From JAATFS01 sp037145635 (lineage in GTDB: Bacteria; Pseudomonadota; Gammaproteobacteria; Xanthomonadales; Xanthomonadaceae), in contig JBBCXB010000002.1 in NCBI GenBank assembly GCA_037145635.1, positions 434,001 through 498,000 on the forward strand: a stretch of DNA of 64,000 nt, written 5' to 3'. The notes beneath the pieces were generated by a model. The model saw only the letters and a program-made list of their open reading frames with translations, ran no database searches and was not told the origin of the DNA. Below, in pieces: positions 7,985-17,395 of the stretch. Numbering within the stretch: position 1 is the first letter of the stretch; each line of letters begins with the position of its first letter. The translations under genes were made by a program, and so were the position numbers.

Positions 7985-8929
7985 TCAATGCCCCCACGCT
8001 TCCAGCGCCGCGGCGAAATCGGCGGGGGTGGCGAGCGGGCGGGCGTCCAGCGACTTGTCGATGCGCTTGGCCAGGCCGGTCAGCACCTTGCCCGGGCCGC
8101 ATTCGGCGATGCGGGTGATGCCGCGCGTGGCCAGCGCCTGCACGCAGCCGGTCCACTGCACCGGCAGGTACAACTGCTCGACCAGGGCCTGGCGAATCGC
8201 CGGCAGGCCGTCGTGCACCTGCGCGTCGACGTTCTGCACCACCGGGATCTGCGGCGCGCGCCAGTCCATGCCGGCCATCGCCTCGCCCAGCCGGTTGGCG
8301 GCCTCGCGCATCAGCGGGGTGTGCGACGGCACGCTCACCGCCAGCTTGACCGCCTTGCGCACGCCACGCTCGGCCAGCAGCGCGATCGCGCGGTCCACCG
8401 CCGCGGCGTCGCCGCCGATCACCACCTGGCCCGGTGAATTGAAGTTGGCCGGCACCAGCACCTGGCTGCCCGCGGCCTGCTCGCAGACCTCGCGCACCAC
8501 CGCATCCTCGGCGCCGAGCACCGCGGCCATCGCACCGACGCCGGCCGGCGCCGCGTCCTGCATCAGCTGGCCGCGCAGGCGCACCAGGTGCGCGCCGTCG
8601 CGCAGCGACAGCGCGCCGGCGGCGACCAGCGCGGTGTACTCGCCCAGGCTGTGCCCGGCCAGCAGCACCGGCGGACGCGACGACTGCGCCTGCCACAGGC
8701 GCCAGACCGCCACCCCCGCGGCCAGCAGCGCCGGCTGGGTGTACTCGGTGCGGTTGAGCATTTCCTCCGGGCCGCCCTGGGACAGCGCCCACAGGTCGGT
8801 GCCGGCGCCGTCGGAGGCTTCGGCGAAGGTGTCGCGAATGGCCGGATGCAGTTCCGCCAGCTCGGCGAGCATGCCCAGCGACTGGGAGCCCTGGCCGGGA
8901 AACACGAAGGCAAGTGTGGATTCGGTCAC
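7985..8929 (-). CDS. fabD: Malonyl-CoA:ACP transacylase
   Basis: The 314-residue product has the GQGSQ motif (12-16), the nucleophile S94 in GHSLGEY and H203 in PSHTPLM. It loads malonyl groups onto ACP. I chose the GTG at 8929 because the conserved N-terminus TESTLAFVFPGQGSQ begins there and no ATG fits; the upstream open frame has no fabD similarity. Confidence 0.95.
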   Translation of the reverse strand: MTESTLAFVFPGQGSQSLGMLAELAELHPAIRDTFAEASDGAGTDLWALSQGGPEEMLNRTEYTQPALLAAGVAVWRLWQAQSSRPPVLLAGHSLGEYTALVAAGALSLRDGAHLVRLRGQLMQDAAPAGVGAMAAVLGAEDAVVREVCEQAAGSQVLVPANFNSPGQVVIGGDAAAVDRAIALLAERGVRKAVKLAVSVPSHTPLMREAANRLGEAMAGMDWRAPQIPVVQNVDAQVHDGLPAIRQALVEQLYLPVQWTGCVQALATRGITRIAECGPGKVLTGLAKRIDKSLDARPLATPADFAAALEAWGH

Positions 8930-9089
8930 GCGTTGATGCGCCTGCAAAAAACGAGCGGGGATGATACGTGCGAAACCGCTCCAGCGTCTGTACTGGCGCG
9001 TATGCAGCCCTGCCGGTGCCCACACCCCCGCGGCCGCGCAGGCGGACGCGGCCCCCGTTGCCGGCGGCGGCATCGCCCCGGGCGCCGGC

Positions 9090-9872
9090 TCAGATGAAGG
9101 GCTTGAGTACGTCCAGCTCGCCGTCGGCGAACCAGTCCAGGCACACCGCCACCACCACCAGCACGCCCAGCGAGGTGGCCGCGTGGATCACCAGGATCGA
9201 GTGCGCCAGCGCCTGCGCCGAACGCCCGAAGCGCAGCGACAGCCGTGCGAACCGGCGCAGGCGCCCGGTGACCGCGTGCGCGTGCTCCAGCACCGGCGCG
9301 CGCTCGGCCCCGAGCGCCTCGGTCAGCAGCGCCTGCAGCGCCTCGGGACGGCCGCGGTAGTACTTGGCCACGCCGTAGCCGAACATCAGCCAGTCGCGCG
9401 CCTGGGCCTGGGCCAGGTCCATCACCTCGAGCGGGTCCTCCTCGAAGTCGATGAAGCCGATCGCCCGCCCGTCGTAGGTCATGTTGCGCGGCAGCGGCTG
9501 CCCGAAATAGGCACCGTTGCGATGGGCCTCGGCGATGGTCGCCAGCGCCAGCGCCACCAGGCGGTCGCGGGTGGGCGCATCGGCCTCGCGCAGGCAGCTG
9601 GCCAGCGCGCGGCCGTTGTCGCTGAGCACCAGCGCGGCCGGGCCCTGCCCGATCACGCGCGGCACGTTGACGTCCTGCGCCTGCAGTTCGCCCAGCCGCC
9701 GCGCCTCGATGTCGCGCGCGGCATCGCCACCGCGATGCGGCGGCGGGCGCAGGGCCTCGAGGCGGAAACGACGGGCGACGAAGTTGAGCGCGGCCAGGGC
9801 CAGCGCACGGCTGCCGGGGCCGTACTGCTTGAGCCAGGCACGCTGCCCCCCGATGACGATGGGTTCAGCCAT
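9090..9872 (-). CDS. Lipopolysaccharide-kinase-like protein in the fab cluster
   Basis: The 260-residue product resembles the eukaryotic-kinase-like fold of Kdo/WaaP-type kinases: a basic N-terminal lobe, a central LPRNMTYDG catalytic-loop-like segment and FIDFEEDP, where the aspartate would bind metal. The usual HxD of the catalytic loop is degenerate (Q-P-L-P-R-N). The C-terminus (about residues 215-250) is strongly hydrophobic and may be membrane-associated. It sits between fabH and fabD on the same strand. The substrate is unknown; a role in lipid or LPS modification is inferred from family and position. Confidence 0.6.
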   Translation of the reverse strand: MAEPIVIGGQRAWLKQYGPGSRALALAALNFVARRFRLEALRPPPHRGGDAARDIEARRLGELQAQDVNVPRVIGQGPAALVLSDNGRALASCLREADAPTRDRLVALALATIAEAHRNGAYFGQPLPRNMTYDGRAIGFIDFEEDPLEVMDLAQAQARDWLMFGYGVAKYYRGRPEALQALLTEALGAERAPVLEHAHAVTGRLRRFARLSLRFGRSAQALAHSILVIHAATSLGVLVVVAVCLDWFADGELDVLKPFI

Positions 9873-9944
9873 GACTACAGCCCTCCATGCGGAGCCGGCC
9901 GGCGCGGGGCCAGCCGAGGGGCGCGCGGGCGCGCCCGTGAGCGA

Positions 9945-10922
9945 TCAATAGCGCAGCAGCGCCGAGCCCCAGGTGAAACCGCCACCGAAGGCCTCCAGCA
10001 GCAGCAGCTGGCCGCGCTGCACGCGACCGGAGCGCACGGCCTCGTCCAGCGCCAGCGGCACCGACGCCGAAGAGGTGTTGCCGTGGCGGTCCACCGTGAC
10101 CACGACCTGTTCCATCGGCAGGTCCAGCCGCTTGGCGGTGGCCTCGATGATGCGCAGGTTCGCCTGGTGCGGGATCAGCCAGTCCAGGTCCTGCTTGCCC
10201 AGGCCGTTGGCCTGCAGGGTCTCGTCGACCACCGCGTCCAGCGCCTTGACCGCGTACTTGAACACGTCGTTGCCCTTCATCAGCAGGGAACCGCCGCCGT
10301 TCTTGCCCTCGCCGAAGCCCACCGACACGCCCACCGGATCCCACAGCAGCTCCTTCTTGCTGCCATCGGCATGCAGGTGCGTGCTGAGGATGCCGGTCTC
10401 GTCGTCGGCCTTGAGCACGACCGCGCCGGCCCCGTCGCCGAACAGCACGCAGGTGGTGCGGTCGTTCCAGTCCACGATCCGGGTCAGGGTCTCGGCCCCC
10501 ACCACGAGCACGGTCTTGCTGTCGCCGGACCGGATGAACTTGTCGGCCACGCTGAGCGCGTAGACGAAGCCCGAGCAGGCCGCATTGACGTCCATCGCCC
10601 CGCAGCCGACCGATCCCAGCCGGGCCTGCAGCAGGCAGGCGGTGGACGGGAAGATCAGGTCCGGGGTGGTGGTGCCGACCACGATGAGGTCGAGGTCGGA
10701 CGCCTGCACGCCGGCCGCTTCCATCGCCCTGAGGGCGGCGAAGTAGGCCAGGTCGCTGGTGGTCTGGTCGTCGGCGGCGATGTGGCGCTCCCCGATCCCG
10801 GTACGCGAACGGATCCATTCGTCGCTGGTGTCGACCATCTTCGCGAGATCGTCGTTGGTCAACACCTTCTCGGGCAAATAGCTACCCGTGCCCGCGATCC
10901 TGGAGTAGATCCGCTTGCTCAT
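9945..10922 (-). CDS. fabH: 3-oxoacyl-[acyl-carrier-protein] synthase III
   Basis: The 325-residue product starts chains by condensing acetyl-CoA or a branched acyl-CoA with malonyl-ACP. The catalytic triad is C116 (AACSGF), H252 (IPHQANLRI) and N282 (HGNTSSAS). AGGAAA precedes the ATG. It is downstream of rpmF, the standard arrangement. Confidence 0.96.
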   Translation of the reverse strand: MSKRIYSRIAGTGSYLPEKVLTNDDLAKMVDTSDEWIRSRTGIGERHIAADDQTTSDLAYFAALRAMEAAGVQASDLDLIVVGTTTPDLIFPSTACLLQARLGSVGCGAMDVNAACSGFVYALSVADKFIRSGDSKTVLVVGAETLTRIVDWNDRTTCVLFGDGAGAVVLKADDETGILSTHLHADGSKKELLWDPVGVSVGFGEGKNGGGSLLMKGNDVFKYAVKALDAVVDETLQANGLGKQDLDWLIPHQANLRIIEATAKRLDLPMEQVVVTVDRHGNTSSASVPLALDEAVRSGRVQRGQLLLLEAFGGGFTWGSALLRY

Positions 10923-10978
10923 AGCATTTCCTGTTGCAGGAGCCGCGCGCGCTCGGCGGCCCCGGAAGAATCGAGCGT

Positions 10979-11006
10979 CACCCGCCGCCCGACCGGGCGG
11001 CGGGTG
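10979..11006 (-). terminator. Strong hairpin between rpmF and fabH
   Basis: CACCCGCCGCCC, a GACC loop and the perfect complement give a 12-bp stem eight bases after the rpmF stop. No T-tract follows, so partial termination or RNA processing is more likely than full termination. Confidence 0.45.
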
Positions 11007-11013
11007 CCACGAA

Positions 11014-11208
11014 TCAATCTTCTTCGACCGCCGAGGTCTTGGTGGCCAGCACCTTCTTGCCGCGGTAGTAGCCGTCGGCGGTCACGTGGTGGCGCAGATG
11101 CACTTCACCGCTGGTCGGATCGGTGGACAGCTGCTTGGCGGTAAGGGCGTCGTGCGAACGGCGCTGGCCGCGACGGGACGGGGTGACTCGGGATTTCTGC
11201 ACAGCCAT
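11014..11208 (-). CDS. rpmF: 50S ribosomal protein L32
   Basis: The 64-residue basic protein begins MAVQKSRVTPSRRGQRRSHD and has HLRHHVTADGYYRGKKV near the end, as in L32. The zinc-binding cysteines found in some L32 proteins are absent, so this is the zinc-free form. GGAG precedes the ATG. It follows the yceD gene, a nearly universal pairing. Confidence 0.97.
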   Translation of the reverse strand: MAVQKSRVTPSRRGQRRSHDALTAKQLSTDPTSGEVHLRHHVTADGYYRGKKVLATKTSAVEED

Positions 11209-11305
11209 GGGATTGCTCCAAACTCGGTTCGATTACGTCGTCGTGTGGTCGTCGCACAGGACGCTGCACGCCCGGCCCCGACTTTCTCTATCCGCCTTGC
11301 GGCGG

Positions 11306-11815
11306 TTACTGCTTCTTCAACGCCGCCAGCGCCGCGAACGGGCTGGCCTTGTCCAATTCTTCTTCGCTCGCCGGCCAATCGGCCGCGACCGCCTCGCTGC
11401 CCGGGGCCACCGGCACCACCGGCACCGCCAGTACCAGCTCGTCCTCGACCAGGTCGGCCGGCCGCAGGTTGCCGTCCTCCGGCACCAGCAGCGCCTCGTA
11501 CTCCTCCGGCAGCGCGGCCTCGTCGGCCTCGTCGCGGATCAGCCCCAGGCGCTGGACCATCTTCACCGGCAGCAGGAAGCGCTGCAGGCTGCGCTGGCAC
11601 TCCAGCGGCAGCTCGACGTCGAGGCTCAGCTCCACATAGGACACCTGCAGCACGTCGTCCCGATCGAACTGCAGCGAGTAGCTGCATTCGCCTTCGGTAT
11701 CGACGAGGCTGCCGCGGAGGCGGTGCATCGAGGCCAGCGGGATCCTGCCGTCGAAGCGCCTGCGCGCTGCGACCATCCGCCAAGCATCCAGCAGTTCGGG
11801 CACGTTTGCGGACAT
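11306..11815 (-). CDS. yceD: YceD family protein (DUF177)
   Basis: The 169-residue acidic protein matches the YceD family, whose gene is almost always directly upstream of rpmF. It has the VDTEGECSYSLQFDRDDVLQ and LPLECQRSLQRF segments seen in gammaproteobacterial members and an acidic C-terminus. The ATG at 11815 was chosen for the MSANVPELLDAWRMV start. The family is linked to 23S rRNA metabolism. Confidence 0.9.
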   Translation of the reverse strand: MSANVPELLDAWRMVAARRRFDGRIPLASMHRLRGSLVDTEGECSYSLQFDRDDVLQVSYVELSLDVELPLECQRSLQRFLLPVKMVQRLGLIRDEADEAALPEEYEALLVPEDGNLRPADLVEDELVLAVPVVPVAPGSEAVAADWPASEEELDKASPFAALAALKKQ

Positions 11816-12051
11816 AAGCCGCAGAATGTTAAGGATGCGATGGCACGCTGTCAAATCCGCCGCGAGGCCGGTTGCCCTCCGCTCAGCCGGAACGGCGCTG
11901 CCGCGTCCTGCGCCATGCCCGGCCGTCGAGGCGCTGCTGCCGGAGCCGCGTGGCAACTCCGCCGGGCGGCCGGCCTGTGCCGCCCGGCGCGGCGGCGATG
12001 GGCCCGGTGCCCGGACCGTGACACACTCCCCCGCCCCTCACCGGAACCGAC

Positions 12052-12627
12052 ATGATGCCACGGTTGCTGCTGGCCTCCACCTCGCCCTACCGTCGCGAGC
12101 TGCTGCAACGGCTGCGGCTGGACTTCGACTGCGCGCGCCCGGAGGTGGACGAACACCCCCGGCCCGGCGAGGCGCCGATCGCGCTGGCCGCGCGCCTGGC
12201 CGAGGCCAAGGCGCGGGCGGTGGCCCGCGACCACCCCGGGGCCTGGGTGATCGGCTCGGACCAGGTGGCCGAGCTCGACGGGGCGCCGCTGGGCAAGCCC
12301 GGCCGCCCCGACGCCGCCTGCGCGCAGCTGGCCGCCATGTCCGGACGCCGGGTGAGCTTCCATACCGCCGTGTGCCTGTGCGGCCCGGACCGGCGCCTGG
12401 CCGCGCTCGACCTCACCGAGGTGCGCTTCCGCACCCTGGCCACCGACGAGATCGAACGCTACGTGGCCGCCGAGTCGCCGCTCGATTGCGCCGGCAGCTT
12501 CAAGTGCGAGGGCCTGGGCATTGCCCTGTTCGAGGCCATCCGCAGCGACGACCCGACAGCCCTGGTCGGGCTGCCGCTGATCGCCGTGGGCCGGCTGCTG
12601 CGCGAGGCCGGCTTCCGGCTGCCCTGA
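12052..12627 (+). CDS. yceF: Maf-like nucleotide pyrophosphatase, YceF type
   Basis: The 191-residue product has the Maf signature LLASTSPYRRELL (residues 5-17), EVDEHPRPGE, IGSDQVAELDG with the catalytic aspartate, KPGRP and CAGSFKCEGLG. YceF-type members hydrolyse 7-methyl-GTP and related nucleotides. It is divergent from yceD, its usual neighbour. ATG codons at 12052 and 12055 are both possible starts. Confidence 0.9.
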   Translation: MMPRLLLASTSPYRRELLQRLRLDFDCARPEVDEHPRPGEAPIALAARLAEAKARAVARDHPGAWVIGSDQVAELDGAPLGKPGRPDAACAQLAAMSGRRVSFHTAVCLCGPDRRLAALDLTEVRFRTLATDEIERYVAAESPLDCAGSFKCEGLGIALFEAIRSDDPTALVGLPLIAVGRLLREAGFRLP

Positions 12628-12634
12628 GCCGGCC

Positions 12635-14497
12635 TCAGGGCCGCGCCACCACCTCGCAGGCCTGGTAGGGGTCGTCGGTCAGGCCGATGCGCGAGGCCAG
12701 GGTCCGGCAACTCGCCGGCGCCAGCGCCAGCCCGTAGCCGGCCAGCCGGCGCTGCGCGTCCTCGCGGATCGCGCGGTCGGCCGCGGCCAGGTCGAGCCCG
12801 GTGCCGGCGCGCGGCACCAGCCGGCAACGACCGGGCACGGTCTCGTCCAGGTCGGCACGCAGGCCGCGCGCGACCAGCCAGCGCAGCGTGCGGCAGCCCG
12901 GCTGCGCCGACAGGCCCAGCCGCTGCGACCAGCGGTCGAGCGTCTGCGCACGCCGCGCCTTCTTGTCGACCGTGGCCGGCATCAGCGCATAGCGCTCGGC
13001 GTGCTGCGCGAACAGCGTGCCGATCGCCTGCCGGTAGGCGTCCGATTCCGGGAAGTTCGACGCCACCGAGGCATAGGTCGCCTGCGGCGGCATGCCGGCG
13101 ATGCGCCACGACTGCGGGGCATCGCCCACCATCAGCACCAGGCTGCGCGCCGGCTCGCGCATCGGCGGTGCCTGCACCGCGAATGCGCGCGCGGCCCAGG
13201 GTTCGTGCCCCCAGTCGGCCCAGCCGGTGAGCGCGACCAGCGCGCTGCCGGCGACCAGCACGCCGGCCACCCGGCCGGCGAGGCGCCGGGCCAGCACGCG
13301 CGTGCACAGGCACCACAGCACCAGCGGCGCCAGCAGTTCCAGCACCACCAGATAGCGGTGGATCCCGAACAGCGCCTGCCACAGTACGTAGCCGACCCCG
13401 AAGAACACCAGCAGCACCGGCACCGCGCGCGCGGCCTGCGTCGCCGGCAGCGGCCGCCGGGCCAGCCAGCGCAGGCCGGCGGCCAGCAGCGCCAGGTACA
13501 GCAGCGCCCAGATCGCCTGCACCAGCGCGATCTCGCTGACCCGGCGCGGGTGGACGGTGAAGATCAGCGGCCACAGCAGATGCTCGCCCCAGTCGCGCGG
13601 CAGCCAGCGCGTGTCGCCCAGCGACACCGGCTGCGCCAGCGCCGCGCCGAACACGCCGTTGAACTGCGGGAACAGCGGGTTGCCGAACTGCCGCCAGACC
13701 CGCAGGTACCAGTCCCCCGACACGCACCCGAACACCACCGCGGCGGCGACCGTCAGCGCCAGCGCGCCGGCCAGGCGGCGGGCGGGACGGCCGCCGTCGC
13801 ACAGCGCGGCCGCGCCCAGCGCGACGGCATAGATCGCGTTGGTCAGCTTGAACGACACCGCCAGCCCCAGCAGCGCGCCGGCCCCGAGCCACCACGCCAG
13901 CGCCGCACCGCCACCGTCGCGCTGGCGCCGCTGCGCCGCCAGCACCAGCGCGAGCGCGCCCAGCGCCGGCAGCGCGCTGCTGTTGTCGCCCATGCTGCCG
14001 CCCAGCTCGGAGAGGAAGGCGCCGCTACACAGCCCGGCCAGCGCCAGCGCCGGCACCCAGCGCGCGCGCTGCGGGTGTCCCTCCAGCACCCGCCAGGCGA
14101 TCGCGGCCACCGGCAGGAACGCCAAGCCGTGCAGCACGCCCATCAGCAAGCCGAGCAGCGGCGCCGGCCAGTGCACCATCGCGAAGTACTGCAGCACGTC
14201 CAGCGCGGGGTTGAAGTAGCTCTGCAGCTGGGCCGGCGCCAGGTCCTGCGCCAGCCGCCCCTGCCCCCAGGCATAGCCGTTGTAGACGTGGTAGTTGCGC
14301 AGGTCCCAGTTCGCGTCCTGCCCCAGGCACAGCGACGCCAGCCCGCCGAGCAACGCCACCGCCGCCGTCGCGGCCACGACGTTGCCGCGGGAGTGGAAGC
14401 CGAAGCGCCGGTCCAGCGCCTGTGCCCAGCGCCGCGCGCGCGCACTGGCGGACAGGCGCGCCGGCGTGGGCCCGGCGTGCCGCGGCGCCGCGCTCAT
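12635..14497 (-). CDS. Multi-pass membrane glycosyltransferase-like protein
   Basis: The 620-residue product has an N-terminal membrane segment at about 35-55 and roughly ten more. Short motifs such as GQDANWDLRNYHVYNGYAW and GDNSSALPALG resemble lipid-linked-sugar membrane glycosyltransferases (GT-C fold) in which an Asp-rich first periplasmic loop is catalytic. The C-terminal 150 residues form a soluble domain. The ATG at 14497 overlaps the stop of the GT2 gene upstream (ATGA), so it probably uses the polyprenyl-phosphate sugar made by that enzyme. The acceptor is unknown. Confidence 0.65.
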   Translation of the reverse strand: MSAAPRHAGPTPARLSASARARRWAQALDRRFGFHSRGNVVAATAAVALLGGLASLCLGQDANWDLRNYHVYNGYAWGQGRLAQDLAPAQLQSYFNPALDVLQYFAMVHWPAPLLGLLMGVLHGLAFLPVAAIAWRVLEGHPQRARWVPALALAGLCSGAFLSELGGSMGDNSSALPALGALALVLAAQRRQRDGGGAALAWWLGAGALLGLAVSFKLTNAIYAVALGAAALCDGGRPARRLAGALALTVAAAVVFGCVSGDWYLRVWRQFGNPLFPQFNGVFGAALAQPVSLGDTRWLPRDWGEHLLWPLIFTVHPRRVSEIALVQAIWALLYLALLAAGLRWLARRPLPATQAARAVPVLLVFFGVGYVLWQALFGIHRYLVVLELLAPLVLWCLCTRVLARRLAGRVAGVLVAGSALVALTGWADWGHEPWAARAFAVQAPPMREPARSLVLMVGDAPQSWRIAGMPPQATYASVASNFPESDAYRQAIGTLFAQHAERYALMPATVDKKARRAQTLDRWSQRLGLSAQPGCRTLRWLVARGLRADLDETVPGRCRLVPRAGTGLDLAAADRAIREDAQRRLAGYGLALAPASCRTLASRIGLTDDPYQACEVVARP

Positions 14498-15504
14498 CGA
14501 CCGCGCTCCACGGCCGCCGGCTGCGCCGATGCGGCGGACAGCATCGGCTCGGCGAGATAGGCCAGGTGCTTGACCTCGACCCGGCCGCGGGTGACCGTGT
14601 CCAGGATCAGCCCGCAGGCCAGCAGCAGGAAGCCGAGCAGCATCAGCGCCACGCACAGCACGGCGGTCGGCAGCCGCGGCACCAGGCCGGTCTGCAGATA
14701 GGTCTGCAGCAGCGGCAGCGACAGCGCCACCGACAGCAGCGCGCACCCGGCGAACCCGAGCGAGAAGAACAGCAACGGTCGCTCGGCCTTGAACAGGCGC
14801 ACGATCGTGGACAGGATCCGCCAGCCGTCGCGCCAGGTGCTCAGCTTGCTCACCGACCCCTCCGGGCGCGCGCCGTAGGCGGTCTCGACCTCGGCCACCG
14901 GCATCCGCAGCTGCAGCGCGTGCACCGCCAGCTCGGTCTCGGTCTCGAAACCCTGCGCGTGCGCGGCGAACGACTTCACGTAGCGTCGCGAGAACACCCG
15001 GTAGCCGGACAGCATGTCGTCGAAGCTGCGCCCGAACAGCGCGCCGGCGCAGCGCGTCAGCAGCACGTTGCCGAGGCGGTGGCCGGGACGGTAGGCCGCG
15101 TGCGCCTGTTCGCGGCGGCTGCCGACCACCATGTCCAGTCCCTCGTCGACCAGCTTGCGCACCAGCGCCGGCGCGGCCGCGGCCTCGTAGGTGTCGTCGC
15201 CGTCGACCAGCACGTAGACATCGGCCTCGACGTCGGCGAAGGCACGTCGCAGCACGTTGCCCTTGCCCTGCAGCGCGACCGCGCGGACCCGCGCGCCGGC
15301 CGCGCGCGCGAGCGCGGCGGTGTCGTCGCCGGAATTGTTGTCGAACACGTGGATCGTCGCGCCCGGCAGCTGCGCGGCGAAGTCGCGCACCACCCGCGCG
15401 ATGGTGGCGGCCTCGTCGTGGCAGGGCACGATCACGGCGATGCGGACCGCCGCCGGCTTGGGCGGCAGGGTACCCGGGTCTGGCTGGGTCATGGCGAAAG
15501 GCAT
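14494..15504 (-). CDS. Polyprenyl-phosphate family 2 glycosyltransferase
   Basis: The 336-residue product has a cytosolic GT2 domain (IAVIVPCHDE at about 22-31, VDGDDTY as the DxD motif, MLSGYRVFSRRYVKSF) and two C-terminal membrane segments (about 245-270 and 277-305), like dolichyl-phosphate mannosyltransferase and its bacterial relatives. It would transfer a sugar from a nucleotide donor to undecaprenyl phosphate. It forms a tight unit with the membrane genes on either side. Confidence 0.85.
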   Translation of the reverse strand: MPFAMTQPDPGTLPPKPAAVRIAVIVPCHDEAATIARVVRDFAAQLPGATIHVFDNNSGDDTAALARAAGARVRAVALQGKGNVLRRAFADVEADVYVLVDGDDTYEAAAAPALVRKLVDEGLDMVVGSRREQAHAAYRPGHRLGNVLLTRCAGALFGRSFDDMLSGYRVFSRRYVKSFAAHAQGFETETELAVHALQLRMPVAEVETAYGARPEGSVSKLSTWRDGWRILSTIVRLFKAERPLLFFSLGFAGCALLSVALSLPLLQTYLQTGLVPRLPTAVLCVALMLLGFLLLACGLILDTVTRGRVEVKHLAYLAEPMLSAASAQPAAVERGR

Positions 15505-15520
15505 CGGAGGGGAAAAGGCA

Positions 15521-17386
15521 TCAGCGCGGCGCGACCGTCAACGGCTGCTCCCACCACTCCTCGACGCTGCCGTCGGCCCCGTGCAGGCGCAGCCCGAGCC
15601 AGTGCCGCCCGGGCGCGAGCGCACGGGTGTCGAGGCGGGCGCGGAAACCGACGCGCGGATGGTGGGGATCGGTCGAGATCTTCCAGTACGGGCGTACGTC
15701 GAGCGTGTGGCCGTAGTCGGCACGGGCGGCGACCCGGCCGTCCAGCAGGACCTCGACCTGGCGCAGGCCGATGCCGTCCTTGAACGCCCAGCCCTGGATC
15801 TCGACGGATCCGGACACGGTGGCGCCCGGCAGCGGAGCATCCACCCAGGCCATCGCCGGGGTCACGCAGGGACCGGGGAGCCGCTCGGCCGGCAGCGCGA
15901 ACAGCAGGAAGCGCTGGTAGCCGTGGTCGGTGGAGACCACCGTCGGCGGCGGCAGCGGCCCGACCATCGCGCAGAGGTCGTGGTAGCGCTGCAGCAGGTC
16001 GCGGTAGCGCTGGTCGCTGGGCGACAGCACCAGCAGGCGCATGCCGTCGCGGCGGCCGTCGCCGAGCAGGCCCCACTGCTGCAGCTGGGCGGCGCGGCCG
16101 TGCTTATCGTTGAGCGGTGCCTGCAGCACCTCGATGCCGGGATCGCGCAGTTCGAACCCCAGCTCGGCGCCGACCTTGAAGTTCTCCGCCAGCAGCCGCG
16201 TGCCCGGCGGCAGCTCGCGCAGCCGCGCCTTCACCGCGCGCGCCAGCCCGTCCCAGCCGGCGAAGTTGCGCGGGTAGTACTTCTGGCCGGCGGTGCGCTC
16301 GCGGATCGACGGCACCGACACCGCCAGGTAATAGCCGTAGGCACCGAGCATGCCGAGCACCGCGACGGTCCACGCGGCGCGACGCCAGGGCTTGCGCCAG
16401 CGCGTCAGGATCATCGGCACCGCCACCAGCAGCGCCAGGTAGCCGGGCAGCGGCCAGTGGAAGCTGATGCGCTCGGCATCGCTGAAGAAGCCCAGCACGA
16501 AGATGCCGAGGGTGGACACCGCGCCGAGCAGGCCGAAGTAGCGCCATTGCGCACGCGAACCGCCGCCGGCCCGAGTGCCCACCATCACCACCCGGGTCAT
16601 CGCCACCGCGAGCAGCGGCGTCACCATCAGCAGCTGGATCAGCAGGAACCAGAACCCGGCGATCTGGAAGCGCCAGGGATGGCGGTCCACCAGCTGGAAG
16701 CGCAGGCCGGCCTCCTGGTGATCCGAGTTCCACAGCAGCAGCGGCAGCCAGCCCATCGCGCCGATGGTCAGCGCCAGCCATACCCGCGGGTCGCGCAGCA
16801 CCGTGCGCCCCTGGGCGATGCACAGCAGCGCGATGAACCCGACCCCGACCACGCCGGCGAAGCGGTAATGGCTCAACGCACCGATCAGCAGGCCGATCGC
16901 CAGCTCCAGCGCGCTCATCGCGTCGATCTCGCGCAGCAGGCGGGCGCCGGCGTCCATGCACAGCACCGCTGCCAGCGCCATCGGCACGTCCGGCACCGCG
17001 AGGATGCCCAGCGTGGCCGACAGCGGCATCAGCAGGGTCAGGGTGCCGGCCTGCCACCCGGCCAGCGCGCCGAACCAGCGCGTGGCGATGTGCGCGATCA
17101 GCCACGGCAGTAGCGCGGCGATGGCCAGGAACGGCAGCCGCAGCGCCAGCACGTGGTCCCCGCCCAGCGCCACGCCCAGGCGCGCCAGCCAGGCGGTCAT
17201 GCCTGGCAGGTCGGAATAGGCCGCGGCCAGGTGCTGGCCCTCCTGCCAGTAAAACGCCTCGTCCACGAACAGCGGCAGCCGCGCCGCGATTAACAGCTTG
17301 ACGGCGGTCACCAGTGTCCACAGGATCACGAAGGTGCGATGTGCGCGTTGGTCTCCCTGCATTGCCCCTGCACTCTTCCTAACCAC
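15521..17386 (-). CDS. ArnT/PMT-like family 39 membrane glycosyltransferase
   Basis: The 621-residue product has about ten membrane segments in its first 400 residues. The first periplasmic loop holds FVDEAFYWQEGQHLA, the D-E motif typical of ArnT-type lipid-A or protein glycosyltransferases. A soluble C-terminal domain of about 200 residues follows. The start is uncertain: an ATG at 17362 would also serve. It overlaps the divergent moxR start region slightly if the first codon is used. The acceptor cannot be told from sequence. Confidence 0.75.
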   Translation of the reverse strand: MVRKSAGAMQGDQRAHRTFVILWTLVTAVKLLIAARLPLFVDEAFYWQEGQHLAAAYSDLPGMTAWLARLGVALGGDHVLALRLPFLAIAALLPWLIAHIATRWFGALAGWQAGTLTLLMPLSATLGILAVPDVPMALAAVLCMDAGARLLREIDAMSALELAIGLLIGALSHYRFAGVVGVGFIALLCIAQGRTVLRDPRVWLALTIGAMGWLPLLLWNSDHQEAGLRFQLVDRHPWRFQIAGFWFLLIQLLMVTPLLAVAMTRVVMVGTRAGGGSRAQWRYFGLLGAVSTLGIFVLGFFSDAERISFHWPLPGYLALLVAVPMILTRWRKPWRRAAWTVAVLGMLGAYGYYLAVSVPSIRERTAGQKYYPRNFAGWDGLARAVKARLRELPPGTRLLAENFKVGAELGFELRDPGIEVLQAPLNDKHGRAAQLQQWGLLGDGRRDGMRLLVLSPSDQRYRDLLQRYHDLCAMVGPLPPPTVVSTDHGYQRFLLFALPAERLPGPCVTPAMAWVDAPLPGATVSGSVEIQGWAFKDGIGLRQVEVLLDGRVAARADYGHTLDVRPYWKISTDPHHPRVGFRARLDTRALAPGRHWLGLRLHGADGSVEEWWEQPLTVAPR

Positions 17387-17395
17387 GAGATTGTG

